Shown here in pieces: positions 1-6,325 of a stretch of 23,450 bases of DNA. The notes below the pieces were generated by a model. That model ran no database searches and was not told the origin of the DNA. It worked only from the letters and a program-made list of their open reading frames with translations. How positions within the stretch are numbered: the stretch's first letter is position 1; the number at the start of each line of letters is the position of its first letter. Made by a program: the position numbers and the translations under genes. This stretch comes from a virus: positions 1 through 23,450 of IMG/VR virus record IMGVR_UViG_3300034374_002585. The stretch is one strand, 5' to 3'.

Positions 1-1
1 C

Positions 2-688
2 GTTAATGTAACGCCTACTATTTATAGATTATGGTTACAACACAAAAAGCCTATACCGGTATGGTTTGGAACAGACTATGTTCGTGAAGCATACGAGGGA
101 TGCCCACTTATAGAGGTGATTGATTCACCAAAAGGCAAAAAGATGGCTTCAAGTGCAATGATATGTACTAACAACTCTATGCCTGACTACAAGTGGGTGC
201 AGAATATTGTATTTGGGAATATTGACGAAACAGCAAAGGGTATAGTGCATATTGACCCTAAATGGGATGAATTATACTATGGCATGGCAAAAGAAACGGG
301 TGGGTATACCGTATTCTTATTCGGTAGTGGCAATGAATCTCCTACATACGTTGCAAGCAAAAGCCCCGATTTAGAGGTATACAACCGGCTTGCAAAAGAA
401 AGCTATTCGATATTTACAGGTAGTGCTAATGATATGGCAAGAGTAGACAGAATAATCGGAGCGTTTAAAGGTGTTTGCATAGGCAATATTCGGCAATCCA
501 TAGCACTAATAAGACACGCAGAAAGGGTTGTAGCAAATGATACGGGGCTTGCTCACATTGCAGGGGTTCTAAATAAAGAACTTCACGTTATGTTTAAGGA
601 TACGCTTCTTCCAAAGAATGCGAATATGGGTCAAAACACGCTATATTACACTAAGGGAACTTGGGATAAATTACACTTTACCAAATAA
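2..688 (+). CDS. Glycosyltransferase family 9-like protein (5' end missing)
   Basis: The frame is open to the left edge of the window, so this is the C-terminal 228 residues of a longer protein; the GTG at 116 is only an internal codon. The last third carries ANDTGLAHIAG (about bases 533-565), which resembles the nucleotide-sugar-binding signature of the C-terminal domain of GT-B family 9 enzymes (heptosyltransferase-like). A preceding strand ending VFLFGSGNE also fits that fold. Such enzymes transfer a sugar from a nucleotide donor; the acceptor here is unknown and could be a host surface glycan, a virion protein or modified DNA. It ends 15 bases before the small terminase start, and its stop codon lies inside an inverted repeat at 673-693. 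Family is fairly likely; substrate is not inferable. Confidence 0.7.
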   Translation, partial: VNVTPTIYRLWLQHKKPIPVWFGTDYVREAYEGCPLIEVIDSPKGKKMASSAMICTNNSMPDYKWVQNIVFGNIDETAKGIVHIDPKWDELYYGMAKETGGYTVFLFGSGNESPTYVASKSPDLEVYNRLAKESYSIFTGSANDMARVDRIIGAFKGVCIGNIRQSIALIRHAERVVANDTGLAHIAGVLNKELHVMFKDTLLPKNANMGQNTLYYTKGTWDKLHFTK

Positions 689-700
689 AGTGTCTTTATA
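673..700 (+). promoter_or_regulatory. Inverted repeat plus GTGTCTTTATA motif before the small terminase gene
   Basis: ACACTTTA at 673-680 and TAAAGTGT at 686-693 form a perfect 8-bp inverted repeat with a 5-base spacer. It overlaps GTGTCTTTATA at 690-700, which stands 14 bases before the ATG at 704. The same motif recurs before five other transcription units in this window. It could be a phage promoter, an operator or a 5' leader element. Function is inferred from recurrence only. Confidence 0.5.
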
Positions 701-703
701 GGT

Positions 704-1282
704 ATGGGAGAATATTACGAACGTAAAAACCCGCCTGGTAAGAAACGTGGTCCTAAACCCGAATACTTTACCGAAGAAAGGCGTAAGGAAATGGCTGAAA
801 GGGGTAAAAGAGGGGCATTAAGTCCTTCGAGAGAATTAACCCTTGAAAAGCAGCGCATATCTAAGAAGAAGAAGTTTATCAAGGCGTATCAGAAGCATAG
901 AGGTATGAAAACGGCTGCTTGTGAAGCGTGTAAAATGGGTTACACAACCTATCAGCAATGGAGGAAGGAAGACCCCGAATTTGATAGGCAGCTTACCGAG
1001 ATAGACGAAATGGTCTTAGACCAAGTAGAAACAAAGCTGTTAGAACTGATTGATGGTCCTACCGAGCAGAAGTTAGATGTTAAGGGCAATGTTCACGACC
1101 TTAAATTAGCACCTAATGTAAAGGCAGTTCAATACTACCTTGACACTAAGGGCAAGAACAGGGGTTATGGAAAGACCTTAAATATACCCGATGGCGGTAT
1201 TCAGATAGTTTTAACACCAGCACAACCTAAACAAGTAGACAATGCCAATACCATCCCCATCGAAGGGCGACAAGAAGAGTGA
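704..1282 (+). CDS. terS: Terminase small subunit
   Basis: A 192-residue, strongly basic protein. Residues 1-55 are a Lys/Arg-rich tail (for example KKRGPKP). Residues 56-118 form a predicted helical helix-turn-helix segment (FIKAYQKHRGMKTAACEACK, then a Y-x-x-W turn and PEFDRQLTEIDEM) followed by an oligomerisation-type helix. Near residues 139-155 is NVKAVQYYLDTKGKNRGYG, which I recognise from phage small terminases of this class. The protein would recognise phage DNA and load the packaging motor. The ATG follows the GTGTCTTTATA motif closely. Position two genes before the large terminase supports the call. Confidence 0.8.
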   Translation: MGEYYERKNPPGKKRGPKPEYFTEERRKEMAERGKRGALSPSRELTLEKQRISKKKKFIKAYQKHRGMKTAACEACKMGYTTYQQWRKEDPEFDRQLTEIDEMVLDQVETKLLELIDGPTEQKLDVKGNVHDLKLAPNVKAVQYYLDTKGKNRGYGKTLNIPDGGIQIVLTPAQPKQVDNANTIPIEGRQEE

Positions 1283-1385
1283 TTTTATCACACGATGTAT
1301 GACTAACCCTACAATGGGTAAGGAATACCCTGATGCTAAACAACGTTATGCCGTATGCAATAGTCAGTACGAAAGGGATAAGTGA
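1242..1385 (+). CDS. Small conserved phage ORF between the terminase subunits
   Basis: A 47-residue ORF starting at the ATG at 1242 and ending TGA at 1383-1385. It overlaps the end of the small terminase gene in another frame and overlaps the GTG start of the large terminase by 4 bases. Bases 1286-1381 are otherwise uncovered, which favours a real gene. The sequence reads FITRCMTNPTMGKEYPDAKQ then RYAVCNSQYE; the pattern C-M, EYPD, QR and AVC is one I associate with small segments of phage head-morphogenesis proteins. The internal ATG at 1299 is an alternative start giving 28 residues. Role unknown; the two cysteines could bind metal, but that is speculation. Confidence 0.6.
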   Translation: MPIPSPSKGDKKSDFITRCMTNPTMGKEYPDAKQRYAVCNSQYERDK

Positions 1386-2635
1386 GCGGAGTAGCTGAAA
1401 TACAATATACGCCTGTATTTATGCGTAATTGGCAATCAGAGGAATCTATTGTCATAAACAGAGGAGGCACAAGATCGAGCAAGTCGTATTCTGTCTGTCA
1501 GCAGCTACTTGTTTGGCTGCTTACCGGTCAGATAACGGAGAACAAGTACATTCATCATGGGGTAGCTTCCGTAGTTCGTAAGTTCGGGGCTACCCTTGAT
1601 AGAACTATTCTGCGTGATTTTAAAGATGTAATAGACACCTTTGGTCATGCCCACATGATAGAGTACAATATCACTAAGCGTGAGTTTAAGTATTCTGACC
1701 AAATGGGAACACGCATAGTAGAGTTCTTTGGTGCTGATGACCAACAGAAGATAAGGGGTAGTAAGCGACAGATACTTTACTGCAATGAAGCAAACGAACT
1801 GAACTGGGATACCGAGTTCTTTCAGCTTCGTATGCGTACCACAGAGAAGATTATCATTGACTTTAACCCCGATAGTGAGTTCGTGTGGATTAAGACCGAG
1901 TTAGAGGACAAAAAGGACATAACAAAGGAAGATGGCACACCAATGATTCCAGGTGGCTGCAAAGTTCTTGTAAGCACGTTCAGAGATAACCCATTCTTAG
2001 AGCCTTTGATTGTGCAGCAGATTGAGATGATGAAGTACGAAGACCCTATCAAGTGGCGAGTGTACGGAGAGGGCGAGTACGGAATCACAGAAGGCATGGT
2101 GTTTAGCAAGTATGACATCACGCAGAAGATACCCGAAGGGGCTAAGTTCTTGGGATACGGATTGGATTTCGGATACTCTAATGACCCGACCGTTCTTATT
2201 GGTGGTTGGGTTGCCGATGGCGAATTGTACGTTAAGGAGATATTCAGAAAGGTTGGCATGACCAATCAAGACATAGCCTTAGAATTAGGCTTGCATAGCG
2301 TAAATAAGACCGATGAGATATACGCAGACAGCAGCGAGCCTAAGAGCATAGAAGAACTTAGCAGAATGGGGTGGAGCATTAGCGGTGTAACGAAGGGGCG
2401 TGATAGTATTAGGGTCGGTATAGATATAATGAAGCGGTATCAGATATGGATACATTATTTGAGCGAAGACTTGATTAAAGAGTTCAGAGGGTACAGATGG
2501 GATACCGATAAAGATGGTAAGCCACTAAGCCCCGAAAGACCAAAAGGCGGGCAAGATCACGGAATTGATGGGGTACGCTATCTCTGCATGGCTAAATTAG
2601 CAAAGCCGCAGTATAGGAAATACAAAATATACTAA
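1382..2635 (+). CDS. terL: Terminase large subunit (packaging ATPase and nuclease)
   Basis: A 417-residue, full-length motor protein. The N-terminal ATPase has a Walker A variant RGGTRSSKS (residues 27-35) and a Walker B strand with catalytic acid in ILYCNEANE (131-139). The C-terminal RNase H-like nuclease shows its expected acidic residues: D262 in LDFGYSNDP, D316 in YADSSEP, and D392/D396 in DHGIDGVRY. This resembles the PBSX-type (Terminase_3/6C) family. It cuts concatemeric phage DNA and pumps it into the prohead through the portal. The GTG at 1382 is chosen because it overlaps the upstream 47-aa ORF by 4 bases and gives the usual length. The stop codon abuts the next gene's ATG with no gap. 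Confidence 0.93.
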   Translation: MSGVAEIQYTPVFMRNWQSEESIVINRGGTRSSKSYSVCQQLLVWLLTGQITENKYIHHGVASVVRKFGATLDRTILRDFKDVIDTFGHAHMIEYNITKREFKYSDQMGTRIVEFFGADDQQKIRGSKRQILYCNEANELNWDTEFFQLRMRTTEKIIIDFNPDSEFVWIKTELEDKKDITKEDGTPMIPGGCKVLVSTFRDNPFLEPLIVQQIEMMKYEDPIKWRVYGEGEYGITEGMVFSKYDITQKIPEGAKFLGYGLDFGYSNDPTVLIGGWVADGELYVKEIFRKVGMTNQDIALELGLHSVNKTDEIYADSSEPKSIEELSRMGWSISGVTKGRDSIRVGIDIMKRYQIWIHYLSEDLIKEFRGYRWDTDKDGKPLSPERPKGGQDHGIDGVRYLCMAKLAKPQYRKYKIY

Positions 2636-3367
2636 ATGAAATTATCAGAAATGACAATAAAAAGGTACTACGAGTACCTTGAAGTTCTTGACAGCGAGAA
2701 TAACCTTGATGTAAAGGTAAAGAAAGCAGCCTTTATAACCAAGAAGCCGTACTTAGAAGTGCGCAATAATATGGTTTGGACTGAAATAGAAAAGAACTCA
2801 AATAAGTTTGACCTCATTACAGACGATTTAAAGAAAGAAATACCTTCGGGTAATATAAAGATAGGGGATAGGGTATTTAAGTGCGTCTATGAGCCTGAAA
2901 AGATGATTGCGGGGCAATTTATAGACTTTATGGAAACCACTAAGAAGTATGCTGGCAATCCTCACAACTTTCACGCTGTTTTAGCTGTGATGTGCTACGA
3001 GGGTAAGGAATACGATGGGGTTAAGAATAGTGAGAAGGAAGAGTTGTTCTTAAACGAACTCACTATGGGTGTAGCTTATCCATACGCTTTTTTTTTGCAC
3101 GCTCGTTTGAAGGTCTTAAACAACTATATTCTCCCTTATTTGGAGCGAGAGTTCAAGTCGAGGATGACGAGGGAGATATTAAAGAAGAGAGTTTTGCAGA
3201 GAGATGGGGCTGGTTTATACTATTGGAGAGGCTTTGTAAGATTCACCGAAAGAACATGGATGAGATTACGAACATTGGTGTCGTTGAGTTTCTTAATTGG
3301 TGGTCTTATATTAAAGAGAGCGATGACTTGGATAGGAAACGCCTTCGTGAGCAAGAAAGACAAATGA
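2636..3367 (+). CDS. Tail assembly chaperone, zero-frame product (gpG-like)
   Basis: The first about 150 residues look like Bacteroidota tail assembly chaperones: MKLSEMTIKRYYEYLEVLD, a predicted helical core, a strand ending FKCVYEP, then AGQFIDF and a helix with HAVLAVMCY. At bases 3088-3096 there is a run of nine T read GCT TTT TTT TTG. After it the zero frame turns into an unnaturally basic tail (RMTREILKKRVLQRDG) that does not look like folded protein, and stops at 3367. The -1 frame reads a convincing domain to 3375. I infer that this gene makes two products, as lambda G and GT do, both shielding the tape measure before tail polymerisation. Alternatively a T was lost in sequencing and the gene is simply one 246-residue ORF. 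The ATG directly follows the terL stop. Confidence 0.7.
   Translation: MKLSEMTIKRYYEYLEVLDSENNLDVKVKKAAFITKKPYLEVRNNMVWTEIEKNSNKFDLITDDLKKEIPSGNIKIGDRVFKCVYEPEKMIAGQFIDFMETTKKYAGNPHNFHAVLAVMCYEGKEYDGVKNSEKEELFLNELTMGVAYPYAFFLHARLKVLNNYILPYLEREFKSRMTREILKKRVLQRDGAGLYYWRGFVRFTERTWMRLRTLVSLSFLIGGLILKRAMTWIGNAFVSKKDK
3088..3097 (+). promoter_or_regulatory. Candidate -1 ribosomal frameshift site
   Basis: Nine T followed by G. In the zero frame the codons GCT TTT TTT TTG give two overlapping X-XXY-YYZ heptamers, T TTT TTT (3088-3094) and T TTT TTG (3091-3097), either of which allows both tRNAs to re-pair one base back. A slip here joins the chaperone N-terminus to the open -1 frame. No stimulatory stem-loop was identified by eye downstream. 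Confidence 0.55.
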
Positions 3368-3375
3368 AGCACTAA
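3094..3375 (+). CDS. Tail assembly chaperone C-terminal extension in the -1 frame (gpT-like part)
   Basis: Read from 3094 in the frame one base behind the upstream gene, 93 codons run to TAA at 3373-3375; that frame is open from 3031. The product reads FARSFEGLKQLYSPLFGARV, an acidic linker, then SFAERWGWFILLERLCKIHR and NIGVVEFLNWWSYIKESDD, closing with a charged helix. The RWGW, then helix, then L-N-W-x-x-Y layout matches what I know of C-terminal parts of Bacteroidota tail chaperones, whereas the overlapping zero-frame tail has no such pattern. The expected fusion is about 246 residues. In the lambda system the equivalent extension contacts the tape measure. Expression depends on frameshifting or on a one-base sequence error. 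Confidence 0.65.
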   Translation, partial: FARSFEGLKQLYSPLFGARVQVEDDEGDIKEESFAERWGWFILLERLCKIHRKNMDEITNIGVVEFLNWWSYIKESDDLDRKRLREQERQMKH

Positions 3376-3379
3376 CATG

Positions 3380-3409
3380 GTATATAGCACATTAAAACGT
3401 GCTATATAC
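3380..3409. repeat. Perfect 11-bp stem-loop after the methyltransferase gene
   Basis: GTATATAGCAC (3380-3390) and GTGCTATATAC (3399-3409) are perfect inverse complements around the 8-base loop ATTAAAAC. It begins 17 bases beyond the stop of the minus-strand methyltransferase and 5 bases beyond the plus-strand chaperone stop. Neither strand has a T tract after it, so a classical intrinsic terminator is unlikely. A close relative lies at 4174-4203 on the other side of the methyltransferase gene. Confidence 0.75.
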
Positions 3410-3426
3410 ACTTGTAATTGATAAAA

Positions 3427-4143
3427 TTAAAAAAGCCCTCCGCACTCGTTCACATTATTGATTGAGTAATCGAAAACCTTTTTATCCAATTCGCTGCCTA
3501 AATAATTTTTATTTTGCCCTATACAAGTTTTTGCGAAATTTCCACTTCCGCTAAATGGCTCAACTACTAAACCATTTTCTGGGCAATAGCATTTAATCAG
3601 TATATCGTAAAGTTCTTGTGGCTTACTTGGTATCTTTCCTGTATGTGGTTTGTTAAAGTGCAAATGGTCACGCAACCAAACACCATCTTTACTTTTTTCA
3701 AATTGCTTTCCATCTTCCTCATATCCTTCAAAGACTTTTTTACTTCTCTTAAAGTCTTTTGTGTTTTCAGAGTAATCAATTCCTGTCCGTTCGTTAAAGA
3801 AACTTTTTTTACTATCCACAACACAATGATATATTTTTTGATGTGATACCAAAGGCATTCTATTAGAAACCCATGCACCGCCATTTGTAAAAGTCCAAAC
3901 TATCTCACGTCTAAAAATATGGTTTACTTCATTCCTTAATTCAAAATCAAAAGGTTGTTTAGTAAAGCAAAGAATATTACCTGTTTGTTTTAAAACTCTA
4001 ACCGCTTGAACAATTAACCCATCAGCACAATATTTATCCCAATCTTGATAATTAGGATCAAGTATTACTAAATCAACGCTTTCATCCTCTAACTCGAAAA
4101 GCAAATCAAAAGCATCTTTGTTGTATATCTTATTTATTTCCAT
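3427..4143 (-). CDS. DNA adenine/cytosine-N4 methyltransferase, beta-class order
   Basis: A 238-residue amino-methyltransferase. Motif IV is DPNY at residues 29-32 (in VDLVILDPNYQDW), and the S-adenosylmethionine-binding motif I is EPFSGSG at 195-201. The order IV then I, with a variable middle region, defines the beta class (N6_N4_Mtase family), and the length is normal for a stand-alone phage enzyme. The usual motif is DPPY; Asn at position 31 is unusual. No restriction endonuclease is adjacent, so it is probably an orphan enzyme that protects phage DNA or alters regulation. It lies against the direction of the virion genes, is visibly richer in A+T than they are, and is bracketed by two similar stem-loops, which suggests later acquisition. 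Target sequence unknown. Confidence 0.85.
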   Translation of the reverse strand: MEINKIYNKDAFDLLFELEDESVDLVILDPNYQDWDKYCADGLIVQAVRVLKQTGNILCFTKQPFDFELRNEVNHIFRREIVWTFTNGGAWVSNRMPLVSHQKIYHCVVDSKKSFFNERTGIDYSENTKDFKRSKKVFEGYEEDGKQFEKSKDGVWLRDHLHFNKPHTGKIPSKPQELYDILIKCYCPENGLVVEPFSGSGNFAKTCIGQNKNYLGSELDKKVFDYSINNVNECGGLF

Positions 4144-4173
4144 CGCTTTTTTTATTTAACTACTTACAACAAC

Positions 4174-4203
4174 GTATAAAGTGCATTAAAAAGCACCTTA
4201 TAC
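4174..4203. repeat. 11-bp stem-loop between the two minus-strand genes
   Basis: GTATAAAGTGC (4174-4184) pairs with GCACCTTATAC (4193-4203) at 10 of 11 positions around the loop ATTAAAAA. Stem length, ends and loop match the element at 3380-3409 closely. Outside it, AACG (4171-4174) and CGTT (4208-4211) could extend an imperfect hairpin. It lies 32 bases past the stop of the minus-strand gene at 4236-4511 and before the methyltransferase start. Confidence 0.65.
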
Positions 4204-4235
4204 AAACCGTTAATGCAAATATACACAAAAACTTA

Positions 4236-4511
4236 TTACGACAAAATATAATTCCTTTGTGCTTCTTTTACCTTAGACATTACTTCTTCTTTTGATAGCG
4301 GAGTTTGCACTTCCTCCATAGTAAGTTCTAATACGCTGCCTTCCAGGTCTGAATCATCACTTAAATCATACACTTGAATAATGTGCTGTGCGTTTATGTA
4401 TCTATCCTCTACTGCATCAACTCCTGATGCGTTAAGGTCTAAGATCATCTCTAAATCGTTTTCTTCACCTTCTAATCTGATGCAATAATAAACCGGTATT
4501 CTAATAAACAT
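4236..4511 (-). CDS. Hypothetical acidic protein
   Basis: A 91-residue acidic protein that I do not recognise. It begins MFIRIPVYYCIRLEGEENDL, suggesting a short beta-rich N-terminal part, and has an acidic centre with DLSDDSDLEGSVLELTMEEV and a helical, basic C-terminus (KEEVMSKVKEAQRNYILS). There is no signal peptide or membrane segment. The start is supported by the GTGTCTTTATA motif on the minus strand about 21 bases upstream. It reads in the same direction as the methyltransferase, about 90 bases ahead of it, and may be co-transcribed with it. A small accessory or host-takeover protein is possible, but nothing in the sequence shows it. Confidence 0.6.
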   Translation of the reverse strand: MFIRIPVYYCIRLEGEENDLEMILDLNASGVDAVEDRYINAQHIIQVYDLSDDSDLEGSVLELTMEEVQTPLSKEEVMSKVKEAQRNYILS

Positions 4512-4532
4512 AGTCTTTTTTTATAAAGACAC
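4512..4532 (-). promoter_or_regulatory. GTGTCTTTATA motif before the minus-strand gene
   Basis: On the minus strand GTGTCTTTATA starts at 4532 and is followed by seven A and GACT before the ATG ending at 4509. GTCTTT (4513-4518) and AAAGAC (4525-4530) form an inverted repeat. It abuts the divergent plus-strand promoter beginning at 4533, so one factor bound here could affect both directions. Confidence 0.5.
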
Positions 4533-4563
4533 TTGCATGATAAAATAGAATGCTTTATATTTG
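4533..4563 (+). promoter_or_regulatory. Bacteroidota-type promoter
   Basis: TTG at 4533-4535, a 20-base spacer, and TATATTTG at 4556-4563 match the Bacteroidota housekeeping promoter (-33 TTG, -7 TAnnTTTG). Transcription should begin near 4568-4572 and run into the non-coding region before the tail module. This is the best host-type promoter in the window. Confidence 0.7.
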
Positions 4564-4567
4564 CAGC

Positions 4568-4855
4568 AATATAGGTTTCCCGAAAGGGGGTTTTTTTAAC
4601 ATAATCAAAGACTGCTACGCTTAGGCAGAGGAAGAGCGAAGTTCGCAGCATAAGGGGATGGCGTTCATGGTTCGGATACCTAACGACACCGAACAGAGAG
4701 TACCATCAGGCAACGATGGAGGGATGCACAAACAAATGTCGTAGCAAAGGTCATGGATGCCTAACATTTTCCGCTTTGCGGGGTGATTACGACCGAGAAC
4801 TCATGTTCAAGCAGTTTCACTCTCCCTTATTGCAATAACATTTAAGGGGGGCTTA
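4568..4855 (+). ncRNA. Candidate structured non-coding RNA, unidentified
   Basis: No convincing protein gene lies between 4512 and 4963. About 290 bases behind the promoter are richer in G+C than the flanks and can form several stems. 4579-4581 pairs with 4586-4588 around GAAA, followed by seven T. A long-range helix pairs TGCTACG (4613-4619) with CGTAGCA (4740-4746), extended by GAC/GTC (4610-4612 with 4750-4752). Nested inside it, GATGG (4657-4661) pairs with CCATC (4703-4707), enclosing GTTCGG (4670-4675) with CCGAAC (4689-4694). AGGCA (4708-4712) with TGCCT (4758-4762) would make a pseudoknot. CCGC/GCGG lies at 4771-4781 and GAAC/GTTC at 4797-4808. An 8-bp stem (4822-4829 with 4843-4850) closes the region. 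It does not match tRNA, tmRNA, 6S or RNase P RNA as I know them. Confidence 0.5.
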
Positions 4856-4859
4856 AAAC

Positions 4860-4948
4860 TCCCTCGAATCTATATTAAGCAGGTTTCTTATAGTATTCAG
4901 TTATAAATAGTATAGATATAGACTATAAGTTTAACTATACAGAAATAT
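4860..4948. other. AT-rich gene-free leader before the tail module
   Basis: Between the candidate RNA and the motif at 4949 the sequence is very A+T-rich, with repeated ATAGTAT-like words and a possible GTATAG (4909-4914) with CTATAC (4935-4940) pairing. I see no gene and no classical promoter here. It may be an upstream promoter region or the 5' leader of the tail transcript. Confidence 0.4.
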
Positions 4949-4963
4949 GTGTCTTTATAGTAA
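4949..4963 (+). promoter_or_regulatory. GTGTCTTTATAGTAA motif before the tail module
   Basis: GTGTCTTTATAGTAA ends directly at the ATG at 4964. There is no Shine-Dalgarno sequence. This copy shows most clearly that the motif is tied to the start of the gene; transcription starting inside it would give a nearly leaderless message. Confidence 0.5.
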
Positions 4964-6325
4964 ATGGCTATTAGTATAGAACAAGAACCGAGTAATACAC
5001 TCTATGTTCCGATAAACAATCCAGTAGAGTATTTAGTATCATCTACGAGTACATCACAGAACAACTTTAAGTTAAGTTGTAAGATAGTTGTAAACGGAAC
5101 AGAAGTTAAAGAGTTAAAGTATGATGTAATACCTTCTACTGCGTATGTGATAGCGGAGATACAAAGGATACTGCAAGGCTTTGCCTCTGATGGAGAAGAG
5201 AACTTAGTAAACGAAGAATCAGAAGCTAAGATAGAAACAGACATGAAAGATACTGCAAGAGCAGTCTTTCAAGAGTGGTATTCTTCAAGCACTACATCTA
5301 ACCCTACATATCAAGGCACACAAGCAAGTGGGGCTGTGTTCTATATTTGGAACGGAGCATTTAAGTACAGAGAGTGGCAGAATAATGATTGGCATCAATA
5401 CAGCGTAGATGCACGCCCTTCCGTTCAAGGAAGTACCAAAGCATTAACAGCATTCACTAATTACAGAAGTGGTTTTACAACAAGTGGGTCTTCCGGGTTT
5501 CCAATAACCGATTTGTCAGCAGCTGACAAGTTTAAGAAGATAACCCCAACACAGCTATCAAGGCTTGTATGGCTAATGTATGATGTAAGTGGAAGTCATC
5601 AATTTATTGCATATTACACATTCTACGCACCAGACTTTTCGGCTGCTGCAAACAACCCTTACGGGGCAGATATTTTAAATAGCAACACCTACATAGCAAA
5701 CGTAGTAAACGGATTTAACGTAGTCAGCAAAAACTTTGACTTAGACAAGTTAAAGACATCAAGCAATTACAATTTTACATCCAATCAGCTTACAACTATA
5801 AACGATACAAGCGTAAAGTATTTTAGCGTATACCTAACATCAGCTTTATACTCTGAAACCGTTGCATACCTATACGAAATAGATTGGAACGCTTGCTCTA
5901 AATATGACAGCTACGAAATACATTGGCTAAACCACTTAGGCGGTTGGGATAGCTGGGTGTTTGATAAGCGATCTGATAAGCAGATAATCACGCAAAGAGA
6001 TTGGTACACGCAGCCAGTTACACGAAGAATAGTCAGCGATACTATTATTCACGATTCTTATGCTCGCAAGAAAAAGCAGTATTACACAGAAATATCTGAA
6101 CGATATACCATAAATAGCGGCATCCTTAAAGATTGGGAGTACGATGGATTAATAGACCTATTGCAAAGCCCGAAGGTATATTGGCGGCATCCTGATTACG
6201 GGTTTATTGCCATTAACATATTAGAGAAAGAAACCATACAAGTGCCAAGACAAGTAAACGAAAAGGCGTACAATCTAAACTTCGTATTTGAGATAGATAA
6301 CCAGGATAAGCTGCAAGGGCAATGA
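4964..6325 (+). CDS. Bacteroidota phage tail structural protein (distal tail/baseplate type)
   Basis: A 453-residue protein of a type I associate with Bacteroidota siphophage tails. It has no signal peptide or membrane segment. The C-terminal third holds the recognisable part: EIHWLNHLGGWDSWVFDKRS, then a strand-rich stretch with QYYTEISERYTINSGILKDW and a helix before SPKVYWRHPDYGF, ending with a series of strands. This looks like a beta-sandwich tail subunit. The middle is rich in Ser, Thr and aromatic residues. It overlaps the next gene by ATGA at 6322-6325, and both lie upstream of the tape measure, so a place in the distal tail is the best guess. The exact role is inferred from context. 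Confidence 0.6.
   Translation: MAISIEQEPSNTLYVPINNPVEYLVSSTSTSQNNFKLSCKIVVNGTEVKELKYDVIPSTAYVIAEIQRILQGFASDGEENLVNEESEAKIETDMKDTARAVFQEWYSSSTTSNPTYQGTQASGAVFYIWNGAFKYREWQNNDWHQYSVDARPSVQGSTKALTAFTNYRSGFTTSGSSGFPITDLSAADKFKKITPTQLSRLVWLMYDVSGSHQFIAYYTFYAPDFSAAANNPYGADILNSNTYIANVVNGFNVVSKNFDLDKLKTSSNYNFTSNQLTTINDTSVKYFSVYLTSALYSETVAYLYEIDWNACSKYDSYEIHWLNHLGGWDSWVFDKRSDKQIITQRDWYTQPVTRRIVSDTIIHDSYARKKKQYYTEISERYTINSGILKDWEYDGLIDLLQSPKVYWRHPDYGFIAINILEKETIQVPRQVNEKAYNLNFVFEIDNQDKLQGQ

Noticed and set aside
3380-3409. Stem-loop as an intrinsic terminator for the chaperone or methyltransferase.
   Set aside because: No T tract follows on either strand.
3380-4203. Stem-loops as canonical integron attC sites.
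   Set aside because: The conserved outer ends RYYYAAC and GTTRRRY are not cleanly present and no integrase is in the window, so only a cassette-like reading is offered.
4664-4694. GGTTCGGATACC looks like a tRNA T-arm.
   Set aside because: No acceptor stem, anticodon arm or D-arm can be placed around it; it is better read as part of the 6-bp stem at 4670-4694.
4658-4744. A 28-codon ORF within the candidate RNA, beginning MAFMVRIPNDTEQRV.
   Set aside because: It has no start motif or ribosome binding site at proper spacing, no recognisable family, and lies across the strongest stems; a structured RNA explains the region better.
4568-4855. Template repeat of a diversity-generating retroelement.
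   Set aside because: No reverse transcriptase gene and no matching variable copy in the fibre or adhesin genes were found.
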